Source: Malachius bipustulatus | Lineage: Eukaryota; Arthropoda; Insecta; Coleoptera; Melyridae | NCBI GenBank assembly: GCA_910589415.1 | Contig: OU342630.1 | Location: forward strand, 48,206,012 to 48,270,011 | DNA: 64,000 bases | Reading direction: 5' to 3' | Part shown: one piece after another, positions 43,701 through 51,830 of the stretch | Position numbering within the stretch: position 1 is the first letter of the stretch | How the letters are laid out: every line of letters begins with the position of its first letter | Notes under the pieces: model-generated | What the model saw: only the letters and a program-made list of their open reading frames with translations | The model's database searches: none | What the model was told of the DNA's origin: nothing | Made by a program: the position numbers and the translations under genes

Positions 43701-45666
43701 TGTATTTAGTTACAAACACCAATTCCGAAATATGCTGGTGCCGCATCTATTTGAATCCTGTTGCCATTTCGTATGAGCAGGGGAACCTCCACTGATGTTT
43801 ATTTCGGTGACGTTTACTCATGTGTGGCAATTTGTGTGGCATACAAAGTTGAATCTTGTTATTTACTAGTCATAATTTTCTTAGGCCTGTAACTTCGTAA
43901 CGAATAAAGATAGACATGTCACTTTTGGGTTTTTTGGGCTCAAAATTGAGCCTACTATATGCTCAAGAATTTTGAACATAACGATACGGGACACCCTGTA
44001 TAGTCCGATAAAGTTTAAAAAGTCATACGTATCGATTAAGAATACTCATCCTTCTGATAGTTCGATTTATTTTGTTTCATTTACGTGGCTCTCATAGAAA
44101 CCGTCAAGTTTGTCTAAACACTCCATCCCGAATAAATAAATATACGTCAACATTGGTTTTGAATGAGAATTAAATGCACAACAGAGAGGATAAAATGTCA
44201 TTACGTGAGTAAATTTTATGTAGTTGTCAGTGGCTTTCAAACTGATTTAAAACGTTCAATTCATTGTTTGAATGATTCCTTTAATAGTTACACTCGTTCA
44301 CACCTTGAAATTTAACTGTTTGACATTTTCTGGTGAAATGAAAAATCTTAATTCGGACGGTTAGCATGACGTCACATATGACTTTTTAAACTTAATCGTA
44401 CCATATTCGGAACATCGCTACCCCCTACCTAGCCTAACATAGCTGTTAGTCGGTCGACCTCTTACCCTATCGAAAAGTGAAGTGAATTTAACCCTGTTTT
44501 TTACAGTCAATGCCGATATATGACATGGCAGTGAAAGTTTGACGTTTAAGCGTTGGAAGCATAATTATGACAAATTATGACATTTGACCCATATACAATA
44601 TAACTGAATAGAATCAACTCTATAGGTTTAAATTTTAACATGCGAAGTTGGCACATAAGGAAATCTTTGACACTATTTGACGTGTATTTAATTAAGTTAT
44701 TGTTTTGTTTCCTGCTCAATTTACTGTCAAAGGTCAGCCATCTTGTTAAAATTTACTTGAAATTTAGAAAGTTCCTGCGACGCATCACCTATTAGAAGGA
44801 CGTTTATCTCGATAACGGTTCGCTCCATCGAAATAAATAAGGATACATTTTTTATGTAAAAAATATCAAATAAAAAGAAAATTAACCTTGAAAAACTGTA
44901 AAATTATTATTTTTATTGTTTTCTTCCAAGTGAATGAGGGGGTTATGCCATCCCGAAGTCTATGTATGTGCTACCAAAGATTATGAAACACTATTCTAAA
45001 CAGTCCAAAATAATACAAAATAAAACCAAAAATTATCAAAATCGGTCAAGAAATAAAAAAGTTATTGCAAGAAATTGATTTTCAACCCTCAACTTCAACA
45101 GCTAATATCTTTGTAGGGGTGTCTCTGAGGAATTAATTTTATAGCTATTTTTTCATTTATTTTTACAAAATTTACCCAAATCCAAGAGATTGCCCACATA
45201 TTATGGGACACCCTGTATATGTAATTATATAACGTATACTGTATGTATTACAAAAATATTATCCACTCGCCGTAATTAACGTAAAAAGTGAGGAAGGGGT
45301 AGAATTTACTTTGCGGCCACCCCAACGTGAACGGCAAAATTTAATTGAGTACTTAATTGAACTTTAAAAAATCATAGGCGCCGTCACAAATCGATATCAT
45401 CATTGATGCAAAAAATAGATGTCAATAAAAAATAGAAATATTTATTGACGCTATTGTACAAATATACTGAACAAAGTCTGACTTACTTTGATTTTGATAA
45501 AATTCAGCTGAAATTTTCATGACAAAAAAATATGCGTTCACATCTTAGTGGCCGCGACTCTACCTATACAAAAAAGTTTGTCTGGAATTCTAATGATGTG
45601 ATTATGTTTTAGACATGGAAAGCAACCTACTCCTATGCCACAATGCTAATGAAGTTCATAGAATAA
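25589..45666 (+). CDS. Odorant receptor (7tm_6), six exons, 379 aa
   Basis: A seven-transmembrane insect odorant receptor; these form ligand-gated channels with the co-receptor Orco in the dendritic membrane of olfactory neurons. Exons: 25589-25784, 30188-30731, 32245-32344, 40981-41070, 42079-42234, 45613-45666. All five introns are GT-AG with consistent phase (1, 2, 0, 0, 0) and no internal stop. Family marks: LKLFSLWPRN before TM1; an extracellular loop with PIYLPFNYDQFP; a C-terminal WYELNLKNQR, then TEKPLYLRVGS; and a last exon with TYSYATMLMKF before the stop. The 379-residue length is typical. The start is the first in-frame ATG of exon 1. AATAAA overlaps the stop codon. Introns are 4.4, 1.5, 8.6, 1.0 and 3.4 kb and hold most of the mobile elements between 27 and 44 kb. 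Ligand and subfamily cannot be told from this. Confidence 0.92.
25785..27010 (+). other. Intron 1, first part
   Basis: AT-rich, then T/C-rich from about 26570. No element or coding sequence recognised before the 313-bp array. Confidence 0.5.
27085..27129 (-). ncRNA. Hammerhead ribozyme, inverted monomer
   Basis: Same 45-nt motif as in the plus-strand monomers, with every core base and all stems intact, on the opposite strand. Confidence 0.85.
27599..27643 (+). ncRNA. Type I hammerhead ribozyme, array unit 1
   Basis: Stem I ATTGTA/TACAAT (6 bp, 27599-27604 with 27638-27643). Core CTGAAGA 27605-27611. Stem II GTCC/GGAC with loop CAATTA. Core GAA 27626-27628. Stem III ACAC/GTGT with almost no loop (two pairs plus a tetraloop, or three plus two bases). 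Predicted cleavage after C27637. The same motif is at 27912, 28225, 28538, 28851, 29164 and 29477 (each 45 nt). ACACGTGT is self-complementary, so two neighbouring motifs could pair as a dimeric hammerhead, as known for other short-stem-III satellites. Confidence 0.88.
29790..29834 (+). ncRNA. Hammerhead ribozyme, array unit 8 variant
   Basis: Stem II reads GTTC/GGAC; the C-to-T change makes a G.U pair, so the fold is kept. Confidence 0.82.
30188..30731 (+). CDS. Odorant receptor exon 2
   Basis: TM2 to the loop after TM4, including the extracellular loop with PIYLPF and YQMISVYYF. The acceptor TTCTTTCAG precedes AT; the donor is GA|GTAAGT, where GA joins T of exon 3 as Asp. An ATG at 30190 is internal. 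Confidence 0.92.
31314..31989. mobile_element. Fold-back element in intron 2
   Basis: 676 bp, termini CAGGGTGTCCCGTATCG and its complement, TA flanks, with subterminal arms of about 140 bp. Same family as 43358-43998, in opposite orientation. No transposase. The rest of intron 2 (30732-31313, 31990-32244) shows nothing. Confidence 0.8.
32245..32344 (+). CDS. Odorant receptor exon 3
   Basis: One base plus 33 codons (ACTKLNASTSSILYVHY...), covering the start of the TM5 region. Acceptor TGATTTCAG, donor GTG|GTAAGT. Confidence 0.88.
32345..33221 (+). other. Intron 3, first part
   Basis: No coding sequence or clear repeat recognised. Confidence 0.45.
33573..33830 (-). repeat. 3' LTR of the gypsy element
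   Basis: Begins TGTTGTAGTA and ends CGTAACA on the minus strand. A purine-rich tract (AAAAGGGGGCA) lies just upstream on the minus strand, 33831-33841, as expected of the polypurine primer. Confidence 0.92.
33990..38156 (-). CDS. Gypsy gag-pol polyprotein, 1388 aa
   Basis: A single uninterrupted frame encoding gag and pol. Gag ends in cysteine-rich knuckles (about residues 272-305, CKNC...CRNCKKWNHYAVC). Protease: CHLDTGAQANVMS (~355). Reverse transcriptase: FSTLDAQSGFWMMQL and YLDDILIYS (~630). RNase H: LTLSVDSSKN (~775). Integrase: zinc-finger region HEGHQGVDKCQ...CMTCLKF (~1000-1040) and core D, D, E at VAADFF, VSDNGPP and GLVERS with 35 residues between the last two. Gag and pol are fused without a frameshift. 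It is long enough to include all enzymes, with no env and no stop, so it may still be functional. Confidence 0.95.
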   Translation of the reverse strand: MTKTEADKKAAEEKPKPEDTAGGVVVNSDPHPEVMSSAKTGNAVPSLSLQGNVANNWTLWYQNFKIFMRAGGYENQPNDRKVAMFLHYIGQEGVHVFDSFNIDMDIIPYKELVDKFEEHCKPKKNITVERHKFLTRSQKPEESIEDFVTALKNLSLSCELGDLREDLVRDMFIVGLKSSNRNMKELQKSDLKLEEAVKIAKSIEITHQQAEGIDRGAVIEQVQKYNGRPSRHREPSSGTFRQKSSSRFNRARSQTPHNGRYQTNMNGSKNLQPCKNCNQVHRSKCPAVGVQCRNCKKWNHYAVCCPRNKHVDVVDVQNSRGNNSDNLFIGSVFINSVNNIWTVDVSIQNKSVRCHLDTGAQANVMSYKLFKSLNFKNISVDRTSSIKLTSFSGNLVPIEGCCKLECIIGDKSPVLIEFVLANIECHTILGLPTCHDLQIIKKVCTLSNDTLLKSFADVFEGLGCLPGTCHISVKSDAVPKIDAQRRVPISLMDRYKKELERMEKLNVIIKITEPSEWVNSVVLVEKKDRSLRVCLDPRNLNQAIKRCHFPLPTVESIRSKLSGAKYFSTLDAQSGFWMMQLDDESSRLCTFNTPFGRYRFMRLPYGVSCAPELFHRKIIEIFSDIPGVLVYLDDILIYSMTMESHTKTLQKVLKRAREVNLKFNATTCKFLLSEVKYLGHIFNANGMFPDTSKVNAICQMSIPNYVTELKRFLGMITYLGSYIDNLSDKTTNLRTLTRKNVLWNWSAEHQSEFDALKEAISQAPVLVHFDPNLPLTLSVDSSKNAVGAVILHGNRPVAYASKSLTDTQTRYAQIERELYAIQFGCQRFHNYVYGRKVRVETDHKPLVTLFMKPLSEVPARLQRMMMILQAYDLNVEYRPGKYLYVADFLSRAPVNDTSPTDVDESLDEELQIHCNLIVSNLSIADKKLRLIQEATSNDPVLSKVINYYQQGWPNSKNSLEMQVKPYFNIHHDLHTINGLLLKNQYVVIPESLRPQMLDYIHEGHQGVDKCQKLARGIVYWPNMNVDIKNRVEQCMTCLKFRNSSSPEPLLPHEVAKFPWQKVAADFFQYNNKVYLLVVDYFSKYVEMSLMNQGTSASQLVIKLKSIFARHGIPLEMVSDNGPPFTSKEFLNFLEDWGINFNSVSPNYPKSNGLVERSIGIIKKILKKCEESDADPYIALLQYRNSPQASGKSPAQLLMSRNLRTKLPITEESLMPSIVDYTSHENRVKKGIVKMKRNYDKKVKSLPPVQVGDFVMYKKTPMSFWSPAVVVGQGSSPRFFLVRTPEGVTYRRNRQHLMKTPNSNDSTQHDRSTVLNKSLNSPEHLVDVPSSSPKQSLLSPSKRVSFEGDFKGINSPNVSSNKDETKSKYDSYRTRSGRTVIKPRRFSFD
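38266..38283 (-). other. Primer binding site
   Basis: Directly after the 5' LTR the minus strand reads TGGTGTCAGGTGTTAAGA. The TGG start is complementary to a tRNA 3' CCA end. Which tRNA is not determined. Confidence 0.65.
38284..38541 (-). repeat. 5' LTR of the gypsy element
   Basis: 258 bp, identical by eye to the 3' LTR apart from A/G at 38359. Confidence 0.92.
38719..39089. mobile_element. MITE-like inverted-repeat element
   Basis: Inverted ends of about 26 bp (TACGTTCACCTGACGTCAAC and complement). No ORF of note; about 370 bp. Confidence 0.6.
39200..40753. mobile_element. Fold-back element, CAGGGTGAGTTTTTTTC termini
   Basis: 1554 bp with arms of about 460 bp (39200-39660 and 40295-40753), TA flanks and a ~630-bp unpaired centre with no recognisable gene. 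Confidence 0.8.
40981..41070 (+). CDS. Odorant receptor exon 4
   Basis: Thirty codons in phase 0 (SHNFMSYCLFFFWGIA...), a transmembrane segment near TM6. Acceptor ATATTTCAG, donor GCG|GTAATT. Confidence 0.88.
41126..42016. mobile_element. PIF/Harbinger-type element in intron 4
   Basis: Termini GGGCCGTTTTTTCAAT and its near complement, with AGTTTAAAC-type subterminal repeats. TAA lies on both sides, fitting the 3-bp target of PIF/Harbinger. It carries a broken Myb/SANT-like gene but no nuclease gene. Confidence 0.75.
41322..41711 (-). pseudogene. Harbinger Myb/SANT-like DNA-binding protein, broken
   Basis: From an ATG at 41711 the minus strand reads MDGVSK...FKRNANFST, a stop, then EVERLVHCVEKYKEII and ENRRTDAVTCKE. 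This is the pattern of the Myb/SANT-like domain found in the accessory protein of PIF/Harbinger elements. A frameshift follows, and DEKTLKNKYS near 41480 looks like the last helix of the domain. In intact elements this protein binds the ends and helps import the transposase. Here it has at least one stop and one frameshift. Confidence 0.6.
42079..42234 (+). CDS. Odorant receptor exon 5
   Basis: Fifty-two codons in phase 0. Contains YDTKWYELNLKNQR and MTEKPLYLRVGS, the conserved C-terminal block of the family, leading into TM7. Acceptor ACCTTTAG, donor GAG|GTAAGT. Confidence 0.95.
42235..42867 (+). other. Intron 5, first part
   Basis: No gene recognised. A palindromic ACACGTGT lies near 42655 (see rejected items). 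Confidence 0.4.
42876..44420. mobile_element. hAT-type non-autonomous element
   Basis: Termini TAGGGATGTTCCGAATA and the complement of TAGCGATGTTCCGAATA. An exact 8-bp target duplication CCCCCTAC flanks it at 42868-42875 and 44421-44428, diagnostic of hAT. Subterminal TATTCGTATTCG repeats lie at the left. No transposase; the fold-back at 43358-43998 is inserted inside. Confidence 0.8.
43358..43998. mobile_element. Fold-back element nested in the hAT element
   Basis: 641 bp, second copy of the family at 31314-31989 in the opposite orientation, TA flanks. Confidence 0.8.
44429..45612 (+). other. Intron 5, last part; one DNA-element end
   Basis: GGGACACCCTG ends at 45214 followed by TA, a right terminus of a CAGGGTG-type element; I could not find its left end. 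Otherwise no gene. Confidence 0.4.
45613..45666 (+). CDS. Odorant receptor exon 6
   Basis: Seventeen codons and the stop, phase 0 (TWKATYSYATMLMKFIE), the typical last exon of the family. Acceptor ATGTTTTAG. AATAAA at 45662 and 45666. Confidence 0.92.
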   Translation, partial: TWKATYSYATMLMKFIE

Positions 45667-46489
45667 ATAAAACGTGTTAAGTTGTCTGCTAATAGGTTTG
45701 TAGAGCCAGTAGCCACAGACACCATTTCTGCAACTCAAAAACTTGTAAAATGATGTCGTTCATGGAATTTTTATGAAATTATCACAGATTATGTGTTTGA
45801 ATAATTTCACAATTACATATTGATAATTTTATAGACATAGGTATACTAAAAGTTTATAAAAAAATGGGTTGATCCATTATTTTACGACACTCACAACCAT
45901 TACTTTTAGAAAACAAAAAAGTAAAATTTTGATAAATGCATTATGAAATAACACCCTCACGCTCTTTGTTCACTAACTAATATTAGATTGTATTTTTAAC
46001 ATAGAAGAGGTGTGCACTTGACACTGCTTCCCATCACCAAGCCAGTCATGCAGATATTTCGAAGTTAAAAAAAAATTGCTCTAAGGTATCTGTTACGTGG
46101 CAACAGTGGCAACAGAGCTCTCCTCTGCCAAAGGGCTGTTCTAGCTTGAGAAGGTCGGCTGGGAGAGGGGAGTGAGTTGTAAGGTGGCCACCGAAAATAC
46201 CCCGCTCGAAAATTCATTCGTATTCGTAACAATCGTAACCATAACTTCAACTCTCCTGTGAGGAGATAGAAGTAGGTACGCTCGAAGTCGTATAGGAGTT
46301 ATAAGGTATGTGCTCCAGCTACTATGAAAGACAAATTGCTCTCTCCTGATTTTTGGCCGACTGACGTGGCGTTTAAAAAGTTCACCGACTACTCCAGGTC
46401 GAATTTTCGGCACAGGAACAATCCCCCCATACCAGGGACATAAATCACAAACCTGCCGTTCAATATCATCATGACACTCCGCTAAAATA
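45667..46489. other. No gene recognised
   Basis: No coding family seen. From about 46060 GC content rises; this may be 5' sequence of the LINE fragment that follows. Confidence 0.35.
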
Positions 46490-46829
46490 CTATTACCAGA
46501 ATGTACGAGGATTAAACACTAAGGACAGTGAATTCTACCGTGATGTCAGTGACGTCGAATTCGATGTGATTGGCCTTACAGAGACCTGGTTGTCATCCAA
46601 TGTTGACTCGAGTGAGTTGCTACCAAGTGGTTATAACGTATTAAGATGTGATCGTAGACATAGCGATGTTGCGTTATCGCAAGGTGGAGGTGTATTGGCA
46701 CTAAAAGACTCTATAAAGATAAGACTGCTAGATGTATCAAATATTGTTCTTAAGCTACCACTTATTGACATCATTGCTTGCAGGTGTAACATTGATTTGC
46801 TTACCCGTCACTACAGCTACAATTATTAA
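46490..46829 (+). pseudogene. LINE endonuclease N-terminal fragment
   Basis: Reads YYQNVRGLNTK, then FDVIGLTETWLSS, then SQGGGVLALKD, the first third of the EEP endonuclease of CR1/Jockey-like LINEs. The ATG at 46566 is internal. Similarity is lost near 46800, and no reverse transcriptase follows on this strand. Confidence 0.8.
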
Positions 46830-47387
46830 CAACTTTAGTCACATGCTGTGAACAAGCAGCTATGTTATTTACACAGGTACTTGGAGAAAATTTTCTACCC
46901 CTATTTCATAGAATTGCAGTCCGCCTTTGTAGAGGAGAATGCAAAGTGTTTACTCTAAACTAAGTCGTAAATAACTAGCACACTTGACCATCTTTTGTAC
47001 CTTTCACCACATTTAATAACTTTACAGACAAAAATCATTATAAATCATATCTTTTTTTATTGAAAATGCACATGCACTGCAGGGAAATCCCTATGACGCT
47101 CTGGGAGCGGTGCATGAGCGGAGATGTCGATTCACGTTGGCCTTGAATCGCTTTTTTAATTACTTGAATTTTTACTGAAGAATTTTAGAAAACAACGTGA
47201 AATTTAAATTTGTTTCTGATGTCAAGCGTTATGCGCAATAATTTTAGCTTCATTTTGATACCAAAACCATTTCTGTCAGTTTAAACGGCGAGCAGGAATC
47301 CTCAAAAACCACTTTCGCAATGCTAATCCTCTATGGCCCGCTTTGAAAATCAACAGCCTGTATATAATATCTATAAAATAACATTAT
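46830..47387. other. No gene recognised
   Basis: Nothing recognised between the two LINE pieces. Confidence 0.4.
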
Positions 47388-48286
47388 AAATGGATCCCTG
47401 AGGCACACCGGCATTGATGGAAAAGGTCTCAGAAAGAGCTCCATCGACTTCCACCTGTAATGGCGATCTCCGAGGTAACTCGCAAGCCACAAGCAGAATT
47501 TCTCGGGCATGCCATAAGCCTGCAGTTTTGCCAACAGACCATTATGCCAGACACGGTCGAAAGCTCTAAAAATATCAAGCGCAACCCCTCGAGACTCCCC
47601 ATGGTGTTCGATTACGCCGTTCCACACCTCGATGACGTAGATGAGGAGGTCACCAGTTGACCTCTGTTTGCGGAATCCGTATTGGCGGTCGCTGATTATA
47701 TTAGCTCCTTCCAAGTACTTTAAAAGAAAGATATTGGTTAATAGCTTTCTCCATAATCTTGGATATTACTGAAAGCAGTGCCACTGGTCGATAGTTATTT
47801 GGCAAGGTTTTTTTTTGCCTTTCTTGGGAATAGGTTGGATTCGTGCACATTTCCAACAGGAAGGAAATATTCCCCTTTTATACGACAGATTGAAAAGTCG
47901 ACAGAAGAGAGATGACAGCTCAGTGGCGCATTTTTTAAGTACGATAACAGCTACGTCATCGGGCCCAGAAGCTTTGTTTGAGTTTAAGGCTAACATAATG
48001 CGCTTTATGACACGCTGTCGGAAAACAATGTCTGACATTTTGGGCTCTACGGAAGGAATCATTGGAGTTCTTCTCTGAAAATCGACGGAAGAGTATGAAG
48101 AAAACACTCCCGCCAACAAGTTCGCCTTCTCCCCAGTGGTGCTTTCACCATGATAGTATATATTTGAGGGTTCGTGGTCAAAAACAGATCCAACAGGCTG
48201 GCGAATTCTCAGCTGATCGCAAACGATTCCGCTTCACGGCCTTCTTTATCGGTGAAATTTGAGTATTTAAGCCAGTTGATGTTATG
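47388..48286 (-). pseudogene. LINE endonuclease C-terminus and RT, broken
   Basis: Minus-strand continuation of the LINE piece at 51065-51420. In order: NWLKYSNFTDKEGREAESFA (end of endonuclease), KASGPDDVAVIVLKKCA, CARIQPIPKKGKKK (48119-47766), then DRQYGFRKQRSTGDLL and VALDIFRAFDRVWH (motif A, 47714 onward), and out of frame GVPQGSIYN near 47390. The YADD motif and everything after are missing, so the 3' side is cut off, unlike normal 5' truncation. At least two frameshifts. Clade not certain. Confidence 0.75.
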
Positions 48287-48288
48287 TA

Positions 48289-51062
48289 CAGGGTGGGCCA
48301 ATAAGCGAGGTAAGCGGCTGTATCTCAGAAACTAATGATCGTAGAGAGTAACGGTAAAAAATTTTATGGGTTAAGTGGGCAAAGGATAATGCTGGAAATT
48401 ATTTTCAAGTTTCCAAGATGGCTGCCAGAGGGCGTTTGCACCATCTTGAATTACATAAAGTTACATTTCTTGTGATTTTCCCCAATGAATGTAACAAAAA
48501 AATATTTGCGTTTTAATGTTAACTTAAAGTCGAACATATTTTGTAGAAACAATTTTTCTCTATCTTTCGAAATAAAGTGGTAGGGGGTATTTGAATGTTG
48601 TTTTAAACAAATGCCTGTAACTTCGAAACGGCTTTAATGATTTTGGATAAATTTGGTATAATTCGAAAGAGCATTTCTTGGGCTTTTAGGTTTCTTGTGA
48701 TAATGACAGTTGTGACCTATACGGCCGCCGATAAAGCGCGTTATTCGATATTATAACCAAAATATTGGATTTTCTCAAAAAATTTAAATGCAATGATATG
48801 ACTTTTTTTAGACTAGAAAATAGACAAATGATCAACCAATAAGCCTGCGCAAACCGCATCTTAATATCTTTTTCCTAACTCAAATTATTAAAAAAAATAC
48901 CAAACTAAGAAAATTCATATATCCCCATTTAAAAATGCATCGGTCGCTTTCGATAAGAAGGCAAGTAGTAGGCCATGGAAATAAAAGACAAACTCCTAAC
49001 TTAAATATTGGCAAGTAACGTCAAACTTCTGTCACACACGCAGCCCACTATTATTGTTGATTGCATATAATTTGAGTACTTTTTAATGAAAATGCTTCTC
49101 ACAAAATTAAATAATGAAGCCGTTGACATGATTGCGATTTATTTCGAGTGTTTTCAAAATGTAGCTATAGCTGCAAGACAGTACGCGGCACGGTATCCAG
49201 ATCGCCTTCATGACGGGAGAAGAATGTTTCCGCGCTTGGTACAGCGATTACGCGATTCTGGAAGTTTTCGTTGTGCTAAACGTCGCAGGCGTCGCAATGG
49301 AAGGACCGAAGAAAATATTATCAATGTCTTGGCTTACATAGAATTTTATAGACATGTAGAAACTAGAACATTGTCTCTAGACTTGGGAATTTGTTGCACG
49401 GACAACTGTTAGAAATATTTCGAAAGATTGTAGGTGAATAATTTTATCTTATTCAAGTATCTTAGCACATACCCTCAAATACAAATTCAGTGTTATTCTG
49501 GTTTTATTATTTTTTACTACTGATTATGTTGTTTTCTACTTTTATATTACATCCTTACCACATAGTCTTGCACCAGACGCTAAATAAACAAGATTTCGAT
49601 AATAGATTAAATTATTGTCATAATGGATGCTAGGCATACTTAAGGAAAACGGAAATTTCTTAAAGGAAATTCTCTGGACCGACGAGGCTACCTTTAATAG
49701 TGATGGTAGAGTAAACCTTCATAATATGCATTATTGGTCCGCTGAAAATCAACGTTGGTTAAGAGAGAGAAGTGCAGCAGCAGGGAGGCTGGAGCCTAAA
49801 TGTGTGGTGCGGTATCATTGGGGACAGAATTATTGAACTTTACTTTTTTGATCAAGCTTTAACTGGTAACCGCTTCTTAGAGTTTTTGATCAACGACTTG
49901 CCAATTTTGTTGGAAGATGTGCCACTCGAAACTAGGAGAACTATGCTTTTGCAATTAGATGGTTGTCCGGCACATTATTCAATTAATGTCCGAAACCATA
50001 TTTACTGGATCTTTCGAGAACGCTGGATAGGAAGGGGAAGCCGATTTCCTTGTCCGGCAAGATCTCCCGACTTGACATGTCTTGATTTTTACGTCTGGGG
50101 ACGCTTAAAAGACATTGTTTTTCAAACTCCACCAACAACACGAATGGATATGGAAAACAGAATTCGAAACTCAATTCCTCAACTATCAGCGGCAGAAATC
50201 GAGGCTGCGGTTCTGCTGACTCAAGAAAGACTGGAACAATGTGTGGAATATGACGGAAGGCAATTTGAACACAGAAGGCATTAATCTTTTTTCAAAATGG
50301 GTCCTTTTCAGAACCACAACTTTATTTAAAAGGAAAATCGTTACGAAAACGCGTGAGGAGTTTGGCTTTTGTTTCCATGGCCTACTAATTGCCTTCTTAT
50401 CGAAAGCGACCGATGCATTTTTAAATGGGGATATATGAATTTTGTTGGTTTGGTATTTTTCAAATAATTTGAGTTAGGAAAAAGATATTAAGATGCGGTT
50501 TGAGCAAGCTTATTGGTTAATCATTTGTCTATTTTCTAGTCTAAAAAAAGTCATATCATTGCATTTAAATTTTTTGAGGAAATCCAATATTTTGGTTATA
50601 ATGATGAATAACGCCCTCTATCGGCGGCCGTGTAGGTCACAACTGTCATTGTCACAAGAAATCTAAAAGCCCAAGAAATGCTCTTTCCAATTATACCAAA
50701 TTTATCCAAATCATTGAAGCCGTTTCGAAGTTACAGGCATTTGTTTAAAACAACATTCAAATACCCCCCACCACTTTATTTCGAAAGATAGAGAAAAATT
50801 GTTTCTACAAAATATGTTCGACTTTAAGTTAACATTGAAACGCAAATACTTTTTTGTTACATTCATTGGGGAAAATCACAAGAAACGTAACTTTATGTAA
50901 TTCAAGATGGTGCAAACGCCCTCTGGCAGCCATCTTGGAAACTTGAAAATAATTTCCAGCATTTTCCCTTGCCCACTTAACCTATAAAATTTTTTACCGT
51001 AACTCTCTACGATCATTAGTTTCTGAGATACAGCCGCTTACCTCGCTTATTGGCCCACCCTG
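48289..51062 (+). mobile_element. DD41D Tc1/mariner transposon with ~710-bp TIRs
   Basis: Termini CAGGGTGGGCC and its complement, a TA duplication (48287-48288, 51063-51064), and unusually long inverted repeats (48289-49000 with 50350-51062). It sits inside the GDFN codons of a minus-strand LINE; removing it rejoins LGDFNV to HNINW. Confidence 0.9.
49086..50284 (+). pseudogene. DD41D transposase, frameshifted, intron-like gap
   Basis: Residues from 49086 match the DUF4817 HTH region (AVDMIAIYFECFQN...MFPRLVQRLRDSGSF), then RRRRRNGRTEENI. A frameshift near 49395 is followed by ARTTVRNISKDCR. About 49435-49550 looks like an intron. Then PYHIVLHQTLNKQDFDNRLNYC, a frameshift, LWTDEATF (first D), a frameshift near 49780, WSLNVWCGII, LLEDVPLETRR, QLDGCPAHY (second D) and SPDLTCLDFYVWG (third D, 41 residues later). 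The C-terminus ends in GRQFEHRRH. At least three frameshifts make it inactive. The organisation matches the copy at 14819. Confidence 0.82.
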
Positions 51063-51064
51063 TA

Positions 51065-51420
51065 CATTAAAATCTCCCAAGATGGCTATCTCGGCTTTGG
51101 GGTAGTTTATCTGTATGAAGTCAACAGTTTTTGTCAGAGACAAAAAAGTGTCCTATACTGTGTATCGCTGGGTGGTCGGTATAAACAACAGATAAATCTC
51201 GTCGTTTGTCGGTCTGTTATCCTAAGCCACATGACGTCAAAGTCATTGGGCTCAAAGTCTTCCTCACGTTGGCAGGACAGGTCACTTCTGACAAAAATGC
51301 CAATTCCGAAGTTACGTCTAAATCGGGAATGAAAGTCATATCCTGGATAAAAATAATTAACTGTGCTTGATTCGTGTTTAAACCTCTAATATCACGAAAG
51401 TCGACTATAAATTTTTCCAT
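51065..51420 (-). pseudogene. LINE endonuclease, first part, split by a transposon
   Basis: The minus strand runs DIRGLNT near 51380, FGIGIFVRSDLSC, and AEIAILGDFNV up to 51065, in several frames. This is the EEP endonuclease N-terminal two thirds; the rest continues after the transposon at 48286. Confidence 0.75.
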
Positions 51421-51429
51421 TCTGGAGGT

Positions 51430-51830
51430 GTTATTTTTCTTTCTCCTGCATGAATGTGCCCCTGGATCAGCCCCCGCCTGGAGATCCGAATGGGGGGTCG
51501 TTTTAACTCCGGAAAATTTTAATCCCGGGAACGCAATCCATGCATATTATTATTGTGTCTTACCCCATGGACCGGAATCTCTGGCACAGCAACGAAACGT
51601 CAGCTCTTTAAAGCAACTTCACGCCGGCTAAACCAGAAAGATGGTATCGCACCTGGCGGGGCTGTGTGGGTTCAATGTCCTCTACCATCTGATTTACTAG
51701 TTTTGGTCAGCCACAGGGTATACCTTATTGCCCCGGTGTCATCTATATAGACGACATTCCCCTATCCGCCACCCGGGGAGGCTCCCGATGGGAGAGCAGC
51801 CCCGACACGGGATTTTTGATCTGATTATGC
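51430..51830 (-). other. GC-rich 5' region of the minus-strand LINE
   Basis: Directly upstream (minus strand) of the endonuclease fragment and richer in GC than its surroundings. Probably the 5' UTR or a decayed ORF1 of that LINE; I recognise no domain. Confidence 0.35.
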
